A DNA stretch of 64,000 nucleotides from positions 124,001 to 188,000 of the forward strand of contig NZ_JNWO01000010.1 of the NCBI RefSeq assembly GCF_000716435.1, given 5' to 3'. Made by a program: the position numbers and the translations under genes. Each line of letters begins with the position of its first letter. The stretch's first letter is position 1. The stretch is from Streptomyces xylophagus. Lineage in GTDB: Bacteria > Actinomycetota > Actinomycetes > Streptomycetales > Streptomycetaceae. Shown one piece after another: positions 20,966-30,041 of this stretch. Below the pieces are notes generated by a model. That model searched no databases. It was not told the origin of the DNA and saw nothing but the letters and a program-made list of their open reading frames with translations.

Positions 20966-22161
20966 CCGAGACGACCACAACTCCCCTCTCCGGCCTGCGC
21001 GTTCTCGACCTCGCGACGCTCTTCGCCGGACCCCTGGCCGCCACCATGCTCGGCGACTTCGGCGCCGAGGTCATCAAGGTCGAGCACCCGACCAAGCCCG
21101 ACCCGTCCCGGGGCCACGGCCCGTCGAAGAACGGTGTCGGCCTGTGGTGGAAGCTGCTCGGCCGCAACAAGCGCACGATCACCCTCGACCTGTCGAAACC
21201 GGGCGGGCGCGCCACGCTTCTCCGTCTCGCCGCCACCGCCGACGTGATCATCGAGAACTTCCGCCCCGGCACCCTGGAGAAATGGGACCTCGGCTGGAAC
21301 GAACTCTCCGCCGCCAACCCGAAGTTGGTGCTCGCCCGGGTCACCGCCTTCGGCCAGTTCGGGCCCTACGCCCATCGCCCCGGCTTCGGCACCCTCGCCG
21401 AGGCGATGAGCGGCTTCGCCGCGATCACCGGCGAACCGGACGCGCCCCCGACCCTCCCGCCGTTCGGCCTCGCCGACTCGATCGCGGGCCTGGCGACGGC
21501 GTACGCGGTGATGACGGCACTGGCGGCCCGCGACCGCACGGGCGAAGGCCAGGTGGTGGACATGGCGATCATCGAACCCATCCTCACCGCCCTCGGCCCG
21601 CAACCCCTCTGGTACGACCAGCTCGGCCACGTCCAGCCGCGCACCGGCAACCGCTCCCAGAACAACGCCCCGCGCAACACCTACCGCACGGCGGACGGGA
21701 GTTGGGTCGCCGTCTCCACCTCGGCCCAGTCGATCGCCGAGCGCGTGATGCGTCTGGTCGGCCGCCCGGAACTGATCGAGGAACCCTGGTTCGCGACGGG
21801 CGCGGACCGGGCCCGGCACGCCGACATCCTCGACGCGGCGGTCGGCGACTGGATCGCGCAGCGCACCCGCACGGAGGTCCTGGCCGCCTTCGAGAAGGCG
21901 GAGGCGGCGGTCGCCCCCATCCAGGACGTACGGGACGTCATGACGGACCCGCAGTACCAGGCCCTCGACACGATCACCACCGTCGACGACCCCGAACTCG
22001 GCCCCCTCCGCATGCAGAACGTCCTCTTCCGCCTCTCCGCCACCCCCGGCGCCATCCACTGGCCCGGCCGCCCCCACGGCGCCGACACGGACACGGTCCT
22101 GACCGAACTCGGCCTGACAGAAACCGAGTTGACGACACTCCGCCGGGAGGGCGCCCTGTGA
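20962..22161 (+). CDS. Class III (CaiB/BaiF) CoA-transferase
   Basis: 399 residues. The start LSGLRVLDLATLFAGPLAAT, followed by FGAEVIKVEHP, is the CaiB/BaiF signature. NRNKRTITLDL-type sequence appears as GRNKRTITLDLSKPGG, and the catalytic Asp is expected in GQVVDMAIIEPIL near residue 195. These enzymes move CoA between an acyl-CoA donor such as succinyl-CoA and an organic acid. The gene is coupled to ribokinase upstream and to the CitE-like lyase downstream. That lyase partner resembles the succinyl-CoA:malate or citramalate transferase plus malyl/citramalyl-CoA lyase pairs, so a hydroxy-dicarboxylate is a plausible acid. Confidence 0.85.
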   Translation: MTETTTTPLSGLRVLDLATLFAGPLAATMLGDFGAEVIKVEHPTKPDPSRGHGPSKNGVGLWWKLLGRNKRTITLDLSKPGGRATLLRLAATADVIIENFRPGTLEKWDLGWNELSAANPKLVLARVTAFGQFGPYAHRPGFGTLAEAMSGFAAITGEPDAPPTLPPFGLADSIAGLATAYAVMTALAARDRTGEGQVVDMAIIEPILTALGPQPLWYDQLGHVQPRTGNRSQNNAPRNTYRTADGSWVAVSTSAQSIAERVMRLVGRPELIEEPWFATGADRARHADILDAAVGDWIAQRTRTEVLAAFEKAEAAVAPIQDVRDVMTDPQYQALDTITTVDDPELGPLRMQNVLFRLSATPGAIHWPGRPHGADTDTVLTELGLTETELTTLRREGAL

Positions 22162-22970
22162 CCCCCTTCCCCCTGACCTGGCTCTACGTCCCCGGCGACC
22201 GCCCCCCGATCGTCGCCAAGGCCCTCGCCGCCGGCGCCGACGTGGTCGTCGTGGACCTGGAGGACGCGGTCGCCCCGGACCGCAAGGCCTACGCCCGCGC
22301 GGCCACGGCGGAGCTTCTCGCGGAGCCCCAACTCAACGTCCACGTCCGCGTGAACGCCCTGGACACCCCCTGGGCGGCCGACGATCTCCGCACCCTCGCG
22401 CCCCTCCCAGGCGTCTCCGGCCTACGGCTCCCGAAGGTGACATCCGCCGAGGAGGTCGTAGCCGTAGCGGAAAGGCACAACTCCCTTCCCCTGTACGCCC
22501 TCCTGGAGACAGCACTCGGCATCGAGCGGGCCTTCGCGATCGCCGTCGCCCACCCCTCCCTGCACGGCATCGCGCTCGGCGAGGCGGACCTGCGGGCCGA
22601 CCTTGGCGTACGCGACGACGCGGGCCTCGACTGGTCCCGCTCCCGGGTGATCGTCGCCGCCCGTGCGGCGGATCTGGCTCCGCCGCCCCAGTCCGTCCAC
22701 CCGGACATCCGCGACCTGGAGGGACTGGCGGCCTCCTGTGCGCACGGCCGCGCTCTCGGGTTCCTCGGGCGCGCGGCGATCCATCCCCGTCAACTCCCGG
22801 TCATCGAGAGCGCCTTCCTGCCGACCGGGCAGGAGATCGAGCAGGCCGAGACCGTCGTCAAGGCGGCGACACAGGAGGAGGGCGCTCAGGCTCTCCCGAA
22901 CGGCCAGTTCATCGACGCGGCGGTGGTGGCGGCGGCGCAGAGAACGCTCGCGCTGGCGCGCCGCACCTGA
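22158..22970 (+). CDS. HpcH/HpaI aldolase/citrate lyase (CitE-like) family protein
   Basis: 270 residues from GTG overlapping the preceding stop (GTGA). The start TWLYVPGDRPPIVAKALA and the VVVDLEDAVAPDRKAYAR segment are CitE signatures. Metal-binding Glu (LLETALGIERAFAIA) and Asp (LGEADLRADLG) are present, as is the C-terminal GRAAIHPRQLPVI motif. Family members cleave malyl-CoA, beta-methylmalyl-CoA or citramalyl-CoA to glyoxylate or pyruvate plus an acyl-CoA. With the CoA-transferase it would form an activate-and-cleave module. Last gene of the operon; a 17-bp hairpin follows. Confidence 0.85.
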   Translation: MTPFPLTWLYVPGDRPPIVAKALAAGADVVVVDLEDAVAPDRKAYARAATAELLAEPQLNVHVRVNALDTPWAADDLRTLAPLPGVSGLRLPKVTSAEEVVAVAERHNSLPLYALLETALGIERAFAIAVAHPSLHGIALGEADLRADLGVRDDAGLDWSRSRVIVAARAADLAPPPQSVHPDIRDLEGLAASCAHGRALGFLGRAAIHPRQLPVIESAFLPTGQEIEQAETVVKAATQEEGAQALPNGQFIDAAVVAAAQRTLALARRT

Positions 22971-22974
22971 ACAC

Positions 22975-23011
22975 GATGAGGGCGCCCCGTGTCACACGGG
23001 GCGCCCTCATC
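22975..23011. terminator. Strong bidirectional terminator
   Basis: A perfect 17-bp stem (GATGAGGGCGCCCCGTG with its complement) and a 3-nt loop begin 5 nt after the CitE-like gene and end 17 nt before the convergent lgt stop. Confidence 0.9.
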
Positions 23012-23027
23012 GTCGTAGAACCGGCCG

Positions 23028-24011
23028 TCAGCTCTTCTTCGCCGACTCGGCCTCGTCTTTCTTGAGGTCTACTTCTTCTGCTTCTTCCGTGGCGTCGGCG
23101 TCTTCCTTCGCCTCCGGGGCGTCGGACTCCGGCTCTTCCTTCTCCACCGGCTCGCTGTCACCGTCGGTCTCACCGGCGGGGGCATCCGCGTCCGTCTCCG
23201 GTTCGACGACCTCTTCGCGGCCGGGGCGCTTCTTCGCCGAGATCACGAAGTACGTCACCGCGAGGATGAAGACGATCATCGCGGTCCAGTCGTTCAACCG
23301 CAGGCCGAGGATGTGGTGGGCGTCGTCGACGCGCATGTACTCGATCCAGCCGCGGCCCACGCAGTACGCGGCGACGTACAGCGCGAACGCGCGGCCGTGG
23401 CCCAGCTTGAAGCGGCGGTCGGCCCAGATGACGAGGAAGCCGACGCCGACGCACCACAGGGACTCGTACAGGAACGTCGGCTGGTAGTAGCCCGGTACGC
23501 GGCCGTCCGTCGAGGACGTGATGTGCAGTGCCCAGGGGAGGTGCGTCTCGCGGCCGTACAGCTCCTGGTTGAACCAGTTGCCCCAGCGGCCGATGGCCTG
23601 GGCGAAGGCGATGCCGGGGGCGAGGGCGTCGGCCCAGGCCGGCAGCGGGATGCCACGGCGGCGGCAGCCGATCCACGCGCCCACCGCACCGAGGGCGATC
23701 GCGCCCCAGATGCCGAGGCCGCCCTGCCACACCTTGAAGGCGTCGACCCAGTCACGGCCCTCGCTGAAGTACAGCTCGTAGTCCGTGATCACGTGGTACA
23801 GGCGACCACCGACGAGGCCGAACGGCACGGCCCAGACAGCGATGTCGGCCACCGTCCCGACCTTGCCGCCGCGGGCGACCCAGCGTTTGTTGCCGAGCCA
23901 GACGGCGACGAAGACGCCGATGATGATGCAGAACGCGTAGCCGCGCAGCGGAATGGGGCCGAGGTGGATGACCCCGTGCGACGGGCTGGGAATGTAGGCA
24001 ATGGTTTCCAT
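23028..24011 (-). CDS. lgt: Prolipoprotein diacylglyceryl transferase
   Basis: 327 residues. The membrane enzyme moves diacylglyceryl from phosphatidylglycerol to the lipobox cysteine of prolipoproteins. The Lgt signature is AIGRWGNWFNQELYGRET near 140-157, with further helices containing YQPTFLYESLW and GWIEYMRVDD. A highly acidic Glu/Asp/Lys tail of about 65 residues follows the last helix, as in other Streptomyces Lgt proteins. The ATG at 24011 starts METIAYIPSP; longer in-frame extension upstream is read-through of an open frame. It has its own 5' region after the terminator at 24076. Confidence 0.96.
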   Translation of the reverse strand: METIAYIPSPSHGVIHLGPIPLRGYAFCIIIGVFVAVWLGNKRWVARGGKVGTVADIAVWAVPFGLVGGRLYHVITDYELYFSEGRDWVDAFKVWQGGLGIWGAIALGAVGAWIGCRRRGIPLPAWADALAPGIAFAQAIGRWGNWFNQELYGRETHLPWALHITSSTDGRVPGYYQPTFLYESLWCVGVGFLVIWADRRFKLGHGRAFALYVAAYCVGRGWIEYMRVDDAHHILGLRLNDWTAMIVFILAVTYFVISAKKRPGREEVVEPETDADAPAGETDGDSEPVEKEEPESDAPEAKEDADATEEAEEVDLKKDEAESAKKS

Positions 24012-24075
24012 GGCAGGGTCGACGCTACCGTGCCGGACCGCGACCGCGGCAAGCGGCCCGGCTACGGCTCCATAA

Positions 24076-24099
24076 CGGGCCGGTGTGAAAACCGGCCCG
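24076..24099. terminator. Hairpin after the DsbA-like gene
   Basis: A perfect 9-bp stem (CGGGCCGGT with ACCGGCCCG) and 6-nt loop GTGAAA lie 4 nt beyond the DsbA-like stop, separating that gene from lgt. Confidence 0.7.
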
Positions 24100-24103
24100 C
24101 CAC

Positions 24104-24883
24104 TTACCCCTTGTTCGCCGCCTGGACCAGCTGCTTCAGCTTCGCCGGGGTCATCGTCTGGTCCGCGTAGATGTTCTTGCCGTCGAAGAGCACGGTCGGG
24201 GTGCCGGTGAATCCACCGGCCTGGAAGGCCGCGGCGGACTTCAGGACCCAGCTGTCGTGCGTACCGCTGTTGACGCACTTCTGGAAGGCGGGCGTGTCGA
24301 GGCCGCTCACCTTGCCCGCCAGCTCGATCAGCTTGGCGTTGCTGGAGTAGGCGTCGTTCGTCTCCTTGGGCTGGTTCTCGTACAGCACGTCGTGGAAGTC
24401 GCGGAACTTCCCGGCGTCCTGGGCGCAGGCCGCCGCGTTCGCCGCGCGCTTGGAGCCGCTGCCGCCGAGGTTGCCGTCGATGAGCGTGACCAGGTGGTAC
24501 TGCACCTTCAGCTGCCCGGAGTCCGTCAGCTCGTGGAGCGTCGGGCGGTACGCCGTCTCGAAGGCCTGGCAGGCCGGGCAGCGGAAGTCCTCCCACACCG
24601 TGAGCGTCGGCTTGGCGCTGTCCTTGCCGACCTGGATCGCCAGGCTGTCCTTGCCGGTCGCCCCGGAGGGCGCCACGACCGGGCCCGCCTTGCTGCTGCC
24701 GCTGTCGTCCTTGCCGTGGTTCGCGGCGAGGACGCCGATCACCGACGCCAGTCCCAGCACGCAGACGACGCTTGCGGCCACGATCAGCGTGCGCCGCCGC
24801 CTCTCCGCGGACTTCTGCTTCTCACGCTCGACCGCCAGCCGCTCGCGGGCGGTGCGCTTTCCGTCACGGTTCTTCTCGCTCAC
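24104..24883 (-). CDS. Membrane-anchored DsbA-like thiol oxidoreductase (CPAC)
   Basis: 259 residues from GTG. A basic, charged cytosolic segment (about 1-32) precedes one membrane helix (LIVAASVVCVLGLASVIGVL). The extracytoplasmic thioredoxin-like domain has the redox motif FRCPACQAFE near residue 101, a cis-Pro loop in FTGTPTVLFDG, and lone cysteines in AAACAQD and KCVNSG. It probably introduces or isomerises disulfides outside the membrane. It lies between hairpins, downstream of trpA but separated from it by a terminator. A paralogue with CPVC is at 55605. Confidence 0.85.
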   Translation of the reverse strand: MSEKNRDGKRTARERLAVEREKQKSAERRRRTLIVAASVVCVLGLASVIGVLAANHGKDDSGSSKAGPVVAPSGATGKDSLAIQVGKDSAKPTLTVWEDFRCPACQAFETAYRPTLHELTDSGQLKVQYHLVTLIDGNLGGSGSKRAANAAACAQDAGKFRDFHDVLYENQPKETNDAYSSNAKLIELAGKVSGLDTPAFQKCVNSGTHDSWVLKSAAAFQAGGFTGTPTVLFDGKNIYADQTMTPAKLKQLVQAANKG

Positions 24884-24897
24884 ACCCCGCAGAACGA

Positions 24898-24926
24898 ACC
24901 GGGGAGGCGCAGCGCGCCTCCCCGGT
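24898..24926. terminator. Terminator of the trpCMBA unit
   Basis: A perfect 13-bp stem (ACCGGGGAGGCGC with its complement) and loop AGC lie 47 nt beyond the trpA stop and 15 nt before the DsbA-like start. Confidence 0.85.
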
Positions 24927-24973
24927 CCCAGGTCCACCCATACGAGGGACGGTTGTTCCTTTACGCCGTTGCG

Positions 24974-25785
24974 CTACGCCTGTCCGCGCACGCCCTTCGC
25001 GAGGTCGGCCGCGAGTACGCGGACCGCCTCGACGCCGGCCGCGTCGTCCGGCGCGTCCAGCATCCGCTTGACGAAGGCCGAGCCGACGATCACGCCGTCC
25101 GCGAAGCGGGCCACCTCGGCTGCCTGCCGGGCGTCGGAGACACCGAGGCCGACGCACACGGGTGTGTCGGTGGTGGCCCGGGTGCGCTCGACGAGGTCCT
25201 GCGCCTGCGCGCCCACCGACTCACGGGTGCCGGTGACGCCCATGAGCGAGGCGGCGTAGACGAAGCCGGTGCCGACCTTGGTGATCTCGGCGAGGCGGGC
25301 GTCCTTGCTGCTGGGCGCGACCACGAAGACCGTGGCGAGCCCGTGCTTCTCGGCGTGCTCCCTCCACAGCCCCGCCTCCTGCACGGGCAGGTCGGGCAGG
25401 ATGCACCCGGCGCCGCCCGCCTCGGCCAGCTCGGCGGTGAAGCGCTCGACGCCGTAGCGGTCGATCGGGTTCCAGTACGTCATGACGAGTACGGGCTTGC
25501 CGGTCGCCGCGTGGGTCTCGCGGACCGTGCGCATGACGTCCGCGATCTTGACGCCGCCGCGCAGGGCGATGTCGTCGGCGGTCTGGATGACGGGACCGTC
25601 GAGCACGGGGTCGCTGTGCGGCAGGCCCACCTCGACGATGTCGGCGCCGCCGTCGAACGCGGCCTTGATGGCCTCGATGCCGCCGTCGACGGTCGGGAAC
25701 CCGGCCGGGAGGTAGGCGATGAGCGCGGCGCGTCCCTCGGCCTTGGCGGCGGCGAGGGTGTCGGACAGCAGCTGAATGTTCCCGC

Positions 25786-25789
<4 letters not shown>
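24974..25789 (-). CDS. trpA: Tryptophan synthase alpha chain
   Basis: 271 residues of a TIM barrel that cleaves indole-3-glycerol phosphate to indole and glyceraldehyde 3-phosphate. The catalytic Glu is in [20 protein letters not shown]; the catalytic Asp near residue 60 is in the same block. The phosphate-binding loop near [19 protein letters not shown] and [12 protein letters not shown] closes the barrel. The GTG start overlaps the trpB stop (GTGA), which fits the stoichiometric alpha2-beta2 complex. Confidence 0.97.
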
Positions 25790-27075
<1,286 letters not shown>

Positions 27076-27154
27076 GCGGAAACCTCACGGTGAGTTTGGG
27101 AAATGCCTAATCGCCGTGGGGGCAGGGATTATCTGTTGAGTGCCGGCCGGATGT

Positions 27155-27182
27155 GGCTGGTCGCGCAGTTCCCCGCGCCCCT
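27155..27182. repeat. Dispersed Streptomyces-type repeat, copy at trpM-trpB junction
   Basis: The 28 bases from 27155 repeat, base for base, the first 28 of the 29-bp element at 59925-59953, whose inverted copy is at 60016-60044. The copy ends on the trpM stop codon. The adjoining GCGCCCC-TAT-GGGGCGC can form a short hairpin with the stop codon at its loop. Confidence 0.85.
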
Positions 27183-27348
27183 ATGGGGCGCGCTGCCATC
27201 GACGCCCATTTACTTGCCCAGGTTCGTCTCCGATGACGTAACGCACCCGACGGCCGTGAACTCGCCTCGCGGGCGCACGGCAACCCCTCGGACGGCAGCC
27301 GCGCGCGAGGCGGGCGTGCCGGTCCATGGGGGTCAGGGTGAGGGTCAT
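27181..27348 (-). CDS. trpM: TrpM-like small protein
   Basis: 55 residues from ATG, ending TAG, placed between trpC and trpB on the same strand. It is strongly basic (many Arg) with the central blocks RLARGCRPRGCRAPARR and RVRYVIGDEPGQVNGRRW. Position and sequence match the short trpM gene of Streptomyces coelicolor, where it was reported to affect tryptophan levels and antibiotic production. It is slightly shorter than the roughly 63 residues I recall for that protein; a dispersed repeat lies right at its 3' end and may have trimmed it. It starts 21 nt after the trpC stop. Confidence 0.7.
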   Translation of the reverse strand: MTLTLTPMDRHARLARGCRPRGCRAPARRVHGRRVRYVIGDEPGQVNGRRWQRAP

Positions 27349-27369
27349 CGGTGTCAGCTTAGCGGGTGA

Positions 27370-28179
27370 TCAGCTGCGGCCGTGTCGCAGTGCCGGGTGT
27401 TCGCCCGCTGCCACCAGGTCCGACACCGCCGACTTGGGGTCGCGGCCGGTGACCAGGGACTCGCCCACCAGGACCGCGTCGGCGCCGGCGTTGGCGTAGG
27501 CGATGAGGTCGTGGGGGCCGCGGACGCCGGACTCGGCGATCTTGACGATGTGGGCGGGGATCTCGGGGGCGACGCGCTCGAAGGTGCCGCGGTCGACCTC
27601 GAGGGTCTTGAGGTTGCGGGCGTTGACGCCGATGATCTTGGCGCCGGCGTCGACCGCGCGGTCGACCTCGTCCTCGTCGTGGACCTCGACGATCGGCGTG
27701 AGACCGATCGACTCGGCGCGCTCGATGAGGGACTCCAGAGCGGGCTGGTCCAGGGCCGCGACGATCAGCAGGGCGAGGTCGGCGCCGTAGGCACGGGCCT
27801 CCCAGAGCTGGTACGACGTGACGATGAAGTCCTTGCGGAGGACCGGGATGTCCACGCGGGCGCGGACGGCCTCCAGGTCGGCCAGGGAGCCGCCGAAGCG
27901 GCGCTGTTCGGTGAGGACGGAGATGACGGCCGCGCCGCCCGCCTCGTAGTCCGCGGCGAGGCCCGCCGGGTCGGCGATCGCGGCCAGCGCGCCCTTGGAG
28001 GGGCTGGAGCGCTTGACCTCGCAGATGACCTTGACGCCGTCGCCGCGTAGTGCGGCGACCCCGTCCTTCGCCGCGGGAGCCTTCGCCGCGCGCTCCTTGA
28101 GCTCGTCGAGGCTGACGCGCGCCTGCCGTTCCGCCAGGTCGGCACGGACTCCGTCGATGATCTCGTCGAGCACACTCAC
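27370..28179 (-). CDS. trpC: Indole-3-glycerol phosphate synthase
   Basis: 269 residues, TIM barrel. It closes the indole ring from CdRP with loss of CO2. The family blocks are [14 protein letters not shown] (catalytic Glu and Lys), [13 protein letters not shown] and [13 protein letters not shown], then [10 protein letters not shown] and [11 protein letters not shown] for phosphate binding. The GTG at 28179 is chosen: GGAAGGGGG precedes it and the reading [15 protein letters not shown] matches the family start. First gene of the trpC-trpM-trpB-trpA unit. The 126-nt region upstream shows no tandem Trp codons of a leader peptide. Confidence 0.96.
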   Translation of the reverse strand: MSVLDEIIDGVRADLAERQARVSLDELKERAAKAPAAKDGVAALRGDGVKVICEVKRSSPSKGALAAIADPAGLAADYEAGGAAVISVLTEQRRFGGSLADLEAVRARVDIPVLRKDFIVTSYQLWEARAYGADLALLIVAALDQPALESLIERAESIGLTPIVEVHDEDEVDRAVDAGAKIIGVNARNLKTLEVDRGTFERVAPEIPAHIVKIAESGVRGPHDLIAYANAGADAVLVGESLVTGRDPKSAVSDLVAAGEHPALRHGRS

Positions 28180-28305
28180 GCGAGCGGCCCCCTTCCGGAC
28201 GGTGGAAAAGCCATGGTCACATCTAGCCTCGATGGTATCCGGAGGAAGGCGTAGCCCTCGCATCCGGTTGACGCCGGTCCCACTACCTGGACATCCGTCG
28301 ATTGA

Positions 28306-28761
28306 TCAAGGATGTAGCCAGCCACCGAACGGCAGGTTCCGGACAACCGTGAAGACCAGCACCAACGCGCCCAGACTCCACAGCTGGACCCGTCCGAGTT
28401 CGATCCGGGCCGGCCGGCCGCGCGCCGCACGGACCACCCAGACGGTCCATACGACCGTGAAGGCCAGATAGCCCACTACGGCGATCGCGTTGTCCTGGAG
28501 TGCGGCGAGGAAGTCGCCGTGGATGAACTCGTGCGCGCTGCGCAGGCCGCCGCAGCCGGGGCAGTACAGGCCGGTGAGGCGGTACAGGGGGCAGACGGGG
28601 TAGTGGCCGGGCTGGTTCGGGTCGACCGTGCCGACGTAGGCGAAGGCTCCGGCGACGGCCGCGAGGACTCCGGCGGGCACGGCGACGCGGTTCAGCACGG
28701 AGGCGGTACCGGGGGCGTGCGTCTTCGGCATGCTCTGGCTGTCGGCGTTCACGTCTCGCAT
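28306..28761 (-). CDS. DUF2752 membrane protein
   Basis: 151 residues. After a polar start it has a first membrane helix (VAVPAGVLAAVAGAFAYVGT), then the DUF2752 hallmark CPLYRLTGLYCPGCGGLRS with closely spaced cysteines. A His-containing loop (AHEFIHGDF) and two further helices follow. The cysteine set suggests metal binding or a redox role, but no function is established. The gene lies between the trpC unit and the HGxxPAAW gene, separated from the latter by a hairpin. Confidence 0.8.
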   Translation of the reverse strand: MRDVNADSQSMPKTHAPGTASVLNRVAVPAGVLAAVAGAFAYVGTVDPNQPGHYPVCPLYRLTGLYCPGCGGLRSAHEFIHGDFLAALQDNAIAVVGYLAFTVVWTVWVVRAARGRPARIELGRVQLWSLGALVLVFTVVRNLPFGGWLHP

Positions 28762-28797
28762 TGTGCCCCCTGGGCCTTTCGTGCGGCACGCGCGCGT

Positions 28798-28838
28798 GAG
28801 GGGCGGCCCCCGGTGCCGGTGCACCAGGGCCGCCCCTC
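28798..28838. terminator. Hairpin after the HGxxPAAW gene
   Basis: A perfect 12-bp stem (GAGGGGCGGCCC with GGGCCGCCCCTC) closes a 17-nt loop, 27 nt beyond the stop at 28866. Confidence 0.75.
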
Positions 28839-28865
28839 CACGAAGTGGTGGCCGACAGCCGCGGT

Positions 28866-29114
28866 TCAGCTGTCGGCGTGCGCCGTCTTGCCGAGCAGCT
28901 CGGTCAGGTCCTGGGGACGGTCCTTGGGCATGCCCATTCCCATCGCGCTCATGACCCAGCCGACGACGCCGCCGGCGACCGCGATCGCCATACCGGCCCA
29001 GAAGCCGATCGGCTGCGCCATCACCATGAAGGCGCCCGCGACCAAGAACCCGATGAAGACGATGGTTGTACCGGTCCAGGCGGCCAAAGTGTGACCGTGG
29101 CTGTTGCCCGCCAT
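28866..29114 (-). CDS. HGxxPAAW-family small membrane protein
   Basis: 82 residues. The start MAGNSHGHTLAAWTGTTIVF carries a variant of the HGxxPAAW motif found in actinobacterial proteins of trp clusters (here HGHTLAAW, Leu for Pro). Two membrane helices (IVFIGFLVAGAFMVMAQP and WAGMAIAVAGGVVGWVMSAM) and a short polar tail follow. Function is unknown. It lies 233 nt downstream of the Trp-operon membrane protein and is followed by a hairpin. Confidence 0.8.
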   Translation of the reverse strand: MAGNSHGHTLAAWTGTTIVFIGFLVAGAFMVMAQPIGFWAGMAIAVAGGVVGWVMSAMGMGMPKDRPQDLTELLGKTAHADS

Positions 29115-29226
29115 GACGTGCTCCTCGTTGCTGTGTGCGTGTGTGAGCAGACGCTCGCGGTTCATTGTTCCGCACGCGCGCGGATGCGGTGCTTCGGGGT
29201 GGCCCCGTGTCCGCTGCGGTTCGGGA

Positions 29227-29272
29227 GCGCCCCAAAGGGGCGCGGGGCTGTGTCAATCTGCGGCTCCGCCGC
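29227..29272. repeat. Dispersed palindromic intergenic repeat
   Basis: Two short perfect hairpins follow each other: GCGCCCC-AAA-GGGGCGC and GCGGC-TCC-GCCGC. The arrangement is the common Streptomyces intergenic element. It fills part of the 233-nt gap between the HGxxPAAW gene and the Trp-associated membrane gene. Confidence 0.7.
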
Positions 29273-29347
29273 GTGGGCGCGCCCAGCCACGACGATGCCG
29301 CACCCAACCGACGGCCCGGCGCATCGCCTGCTCTCCCAGCGGTGCGC

Positions 29348-29989
29348 TTACGCCCCCGTGGGGTCCTCGCCCCGGTCCAACGCCTTCCAGATGTCCTCGG
29401 GCCGGTCGGGGTCGACCACAGGGGCCCGCCGGGGGCGAGGCGTGCCGTTGCGTTCGTAGCGCCCGGACATGGCGGGCCAGCGGCGGCCGTAGAGCAGGGC
29501 GAGCAGGCCGGCCAGCAGGATCAGGCCGCCGCCGACCGCGGCGACGTAGGGCCAGGCGGTGTGGTCGAAGGCGTGCACGACGGACGAGGTGTCGCCGGAG
29601 GCCTGCGCGGCCTTGTCGTCGAGGGCAGAGCTGTCGGTGGCACCGAGGAGGGCCGCGGCGACGATGCCCGCGCCGGAGAGCGCGAGGAGGGCGGAGACCG
29701 CGAAGCGGCCCGTCCTGCGGACGGCGAAGACGGCGACGAGCGCGGCGAGGCCCACTATGGCGAGCGCCGCGGGCACGCCCGTGACGTCGCTGCCCTTGAC
29801 GCTCAGCGGGAACGCGTCGCCGGCCACCGTCGCGGTCCCCATCGACCAGCGCTGACGGGTGGCCAGCAGCGCCACGGCCGCGCCGAGCGCACCGCTCAGC
29901 AGGGCCACGGCGAGGCTGCGGCGGCCGGCGCGCGCGGGGCCTTCGCCTTCGGAACGGGGGTGTGGAACAGCAGCAGTCACGTAGTCCAC
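29348..29989 (-). CDS. Trp biosynthesis-associated membrane protein (TIGR02234 family)
   Basis: 213 residues with four predicted helices (about 27-42, 72-90, 95-115 and 148-167) and a polar C-terminal tail ending EDIWKALDRGEDPTGA. Conservation, size and position after trpE match the actinobacterial Trp_oprn_chp family. No function is established; a role in tryptophan or precursor movement is guessed from context. GTG 29989 is preferred over GTG 29980 because GGAG is 5 nt before it. A 9-bp hairpin separates it from trpE. Confidence 0.85.
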   Translation of the reverse strand: MDYVTAAVPHPRSEGEGPARAGRRSLAVALLSGALGAAVALLATRQRWSMGTATVAGDAFPLSVKGSDVTGVPAALAIVGLAALVAVFAVRRTGRFAVSALLALSGAGIVAAALLGATDSSALDDKAAQASGDTSSVVHAFDHTAWPYVAAVGGGLILLAGLLALLYGRRWPAMSGRYERNGTPRPRRAPVVDPDRPEDIWKALDRGEDPTGA

Positions 29990-29998
29990 TATCGCTCC

Positions 29999-30026
29999 AA
30001 CCCCGGGCGAACCGTCACCCGGGGTT
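29999..30026. terminator. Hairpin between trpE and the Trp-associated membrane gene
   Basis: A 9-bp perfect stem (AACCCCGGG with CCCGGGGTT) has a 10-nt loop. It lies in the 52-nt gap and reaches close to the next gene's Shine-Dalgarno, so it may lower downstream expression rather than end transcription fully. Confidence 0.55.
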
Positions 30027-30041
30027 CATATGACCCTCGTC

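Noticed and set aside
28180..28305. Trp attenuator ahead of trpC
   Set aside because: No short leader with tandem Trp codons or paired alternative hairpins could be found; the same holds for trpE.
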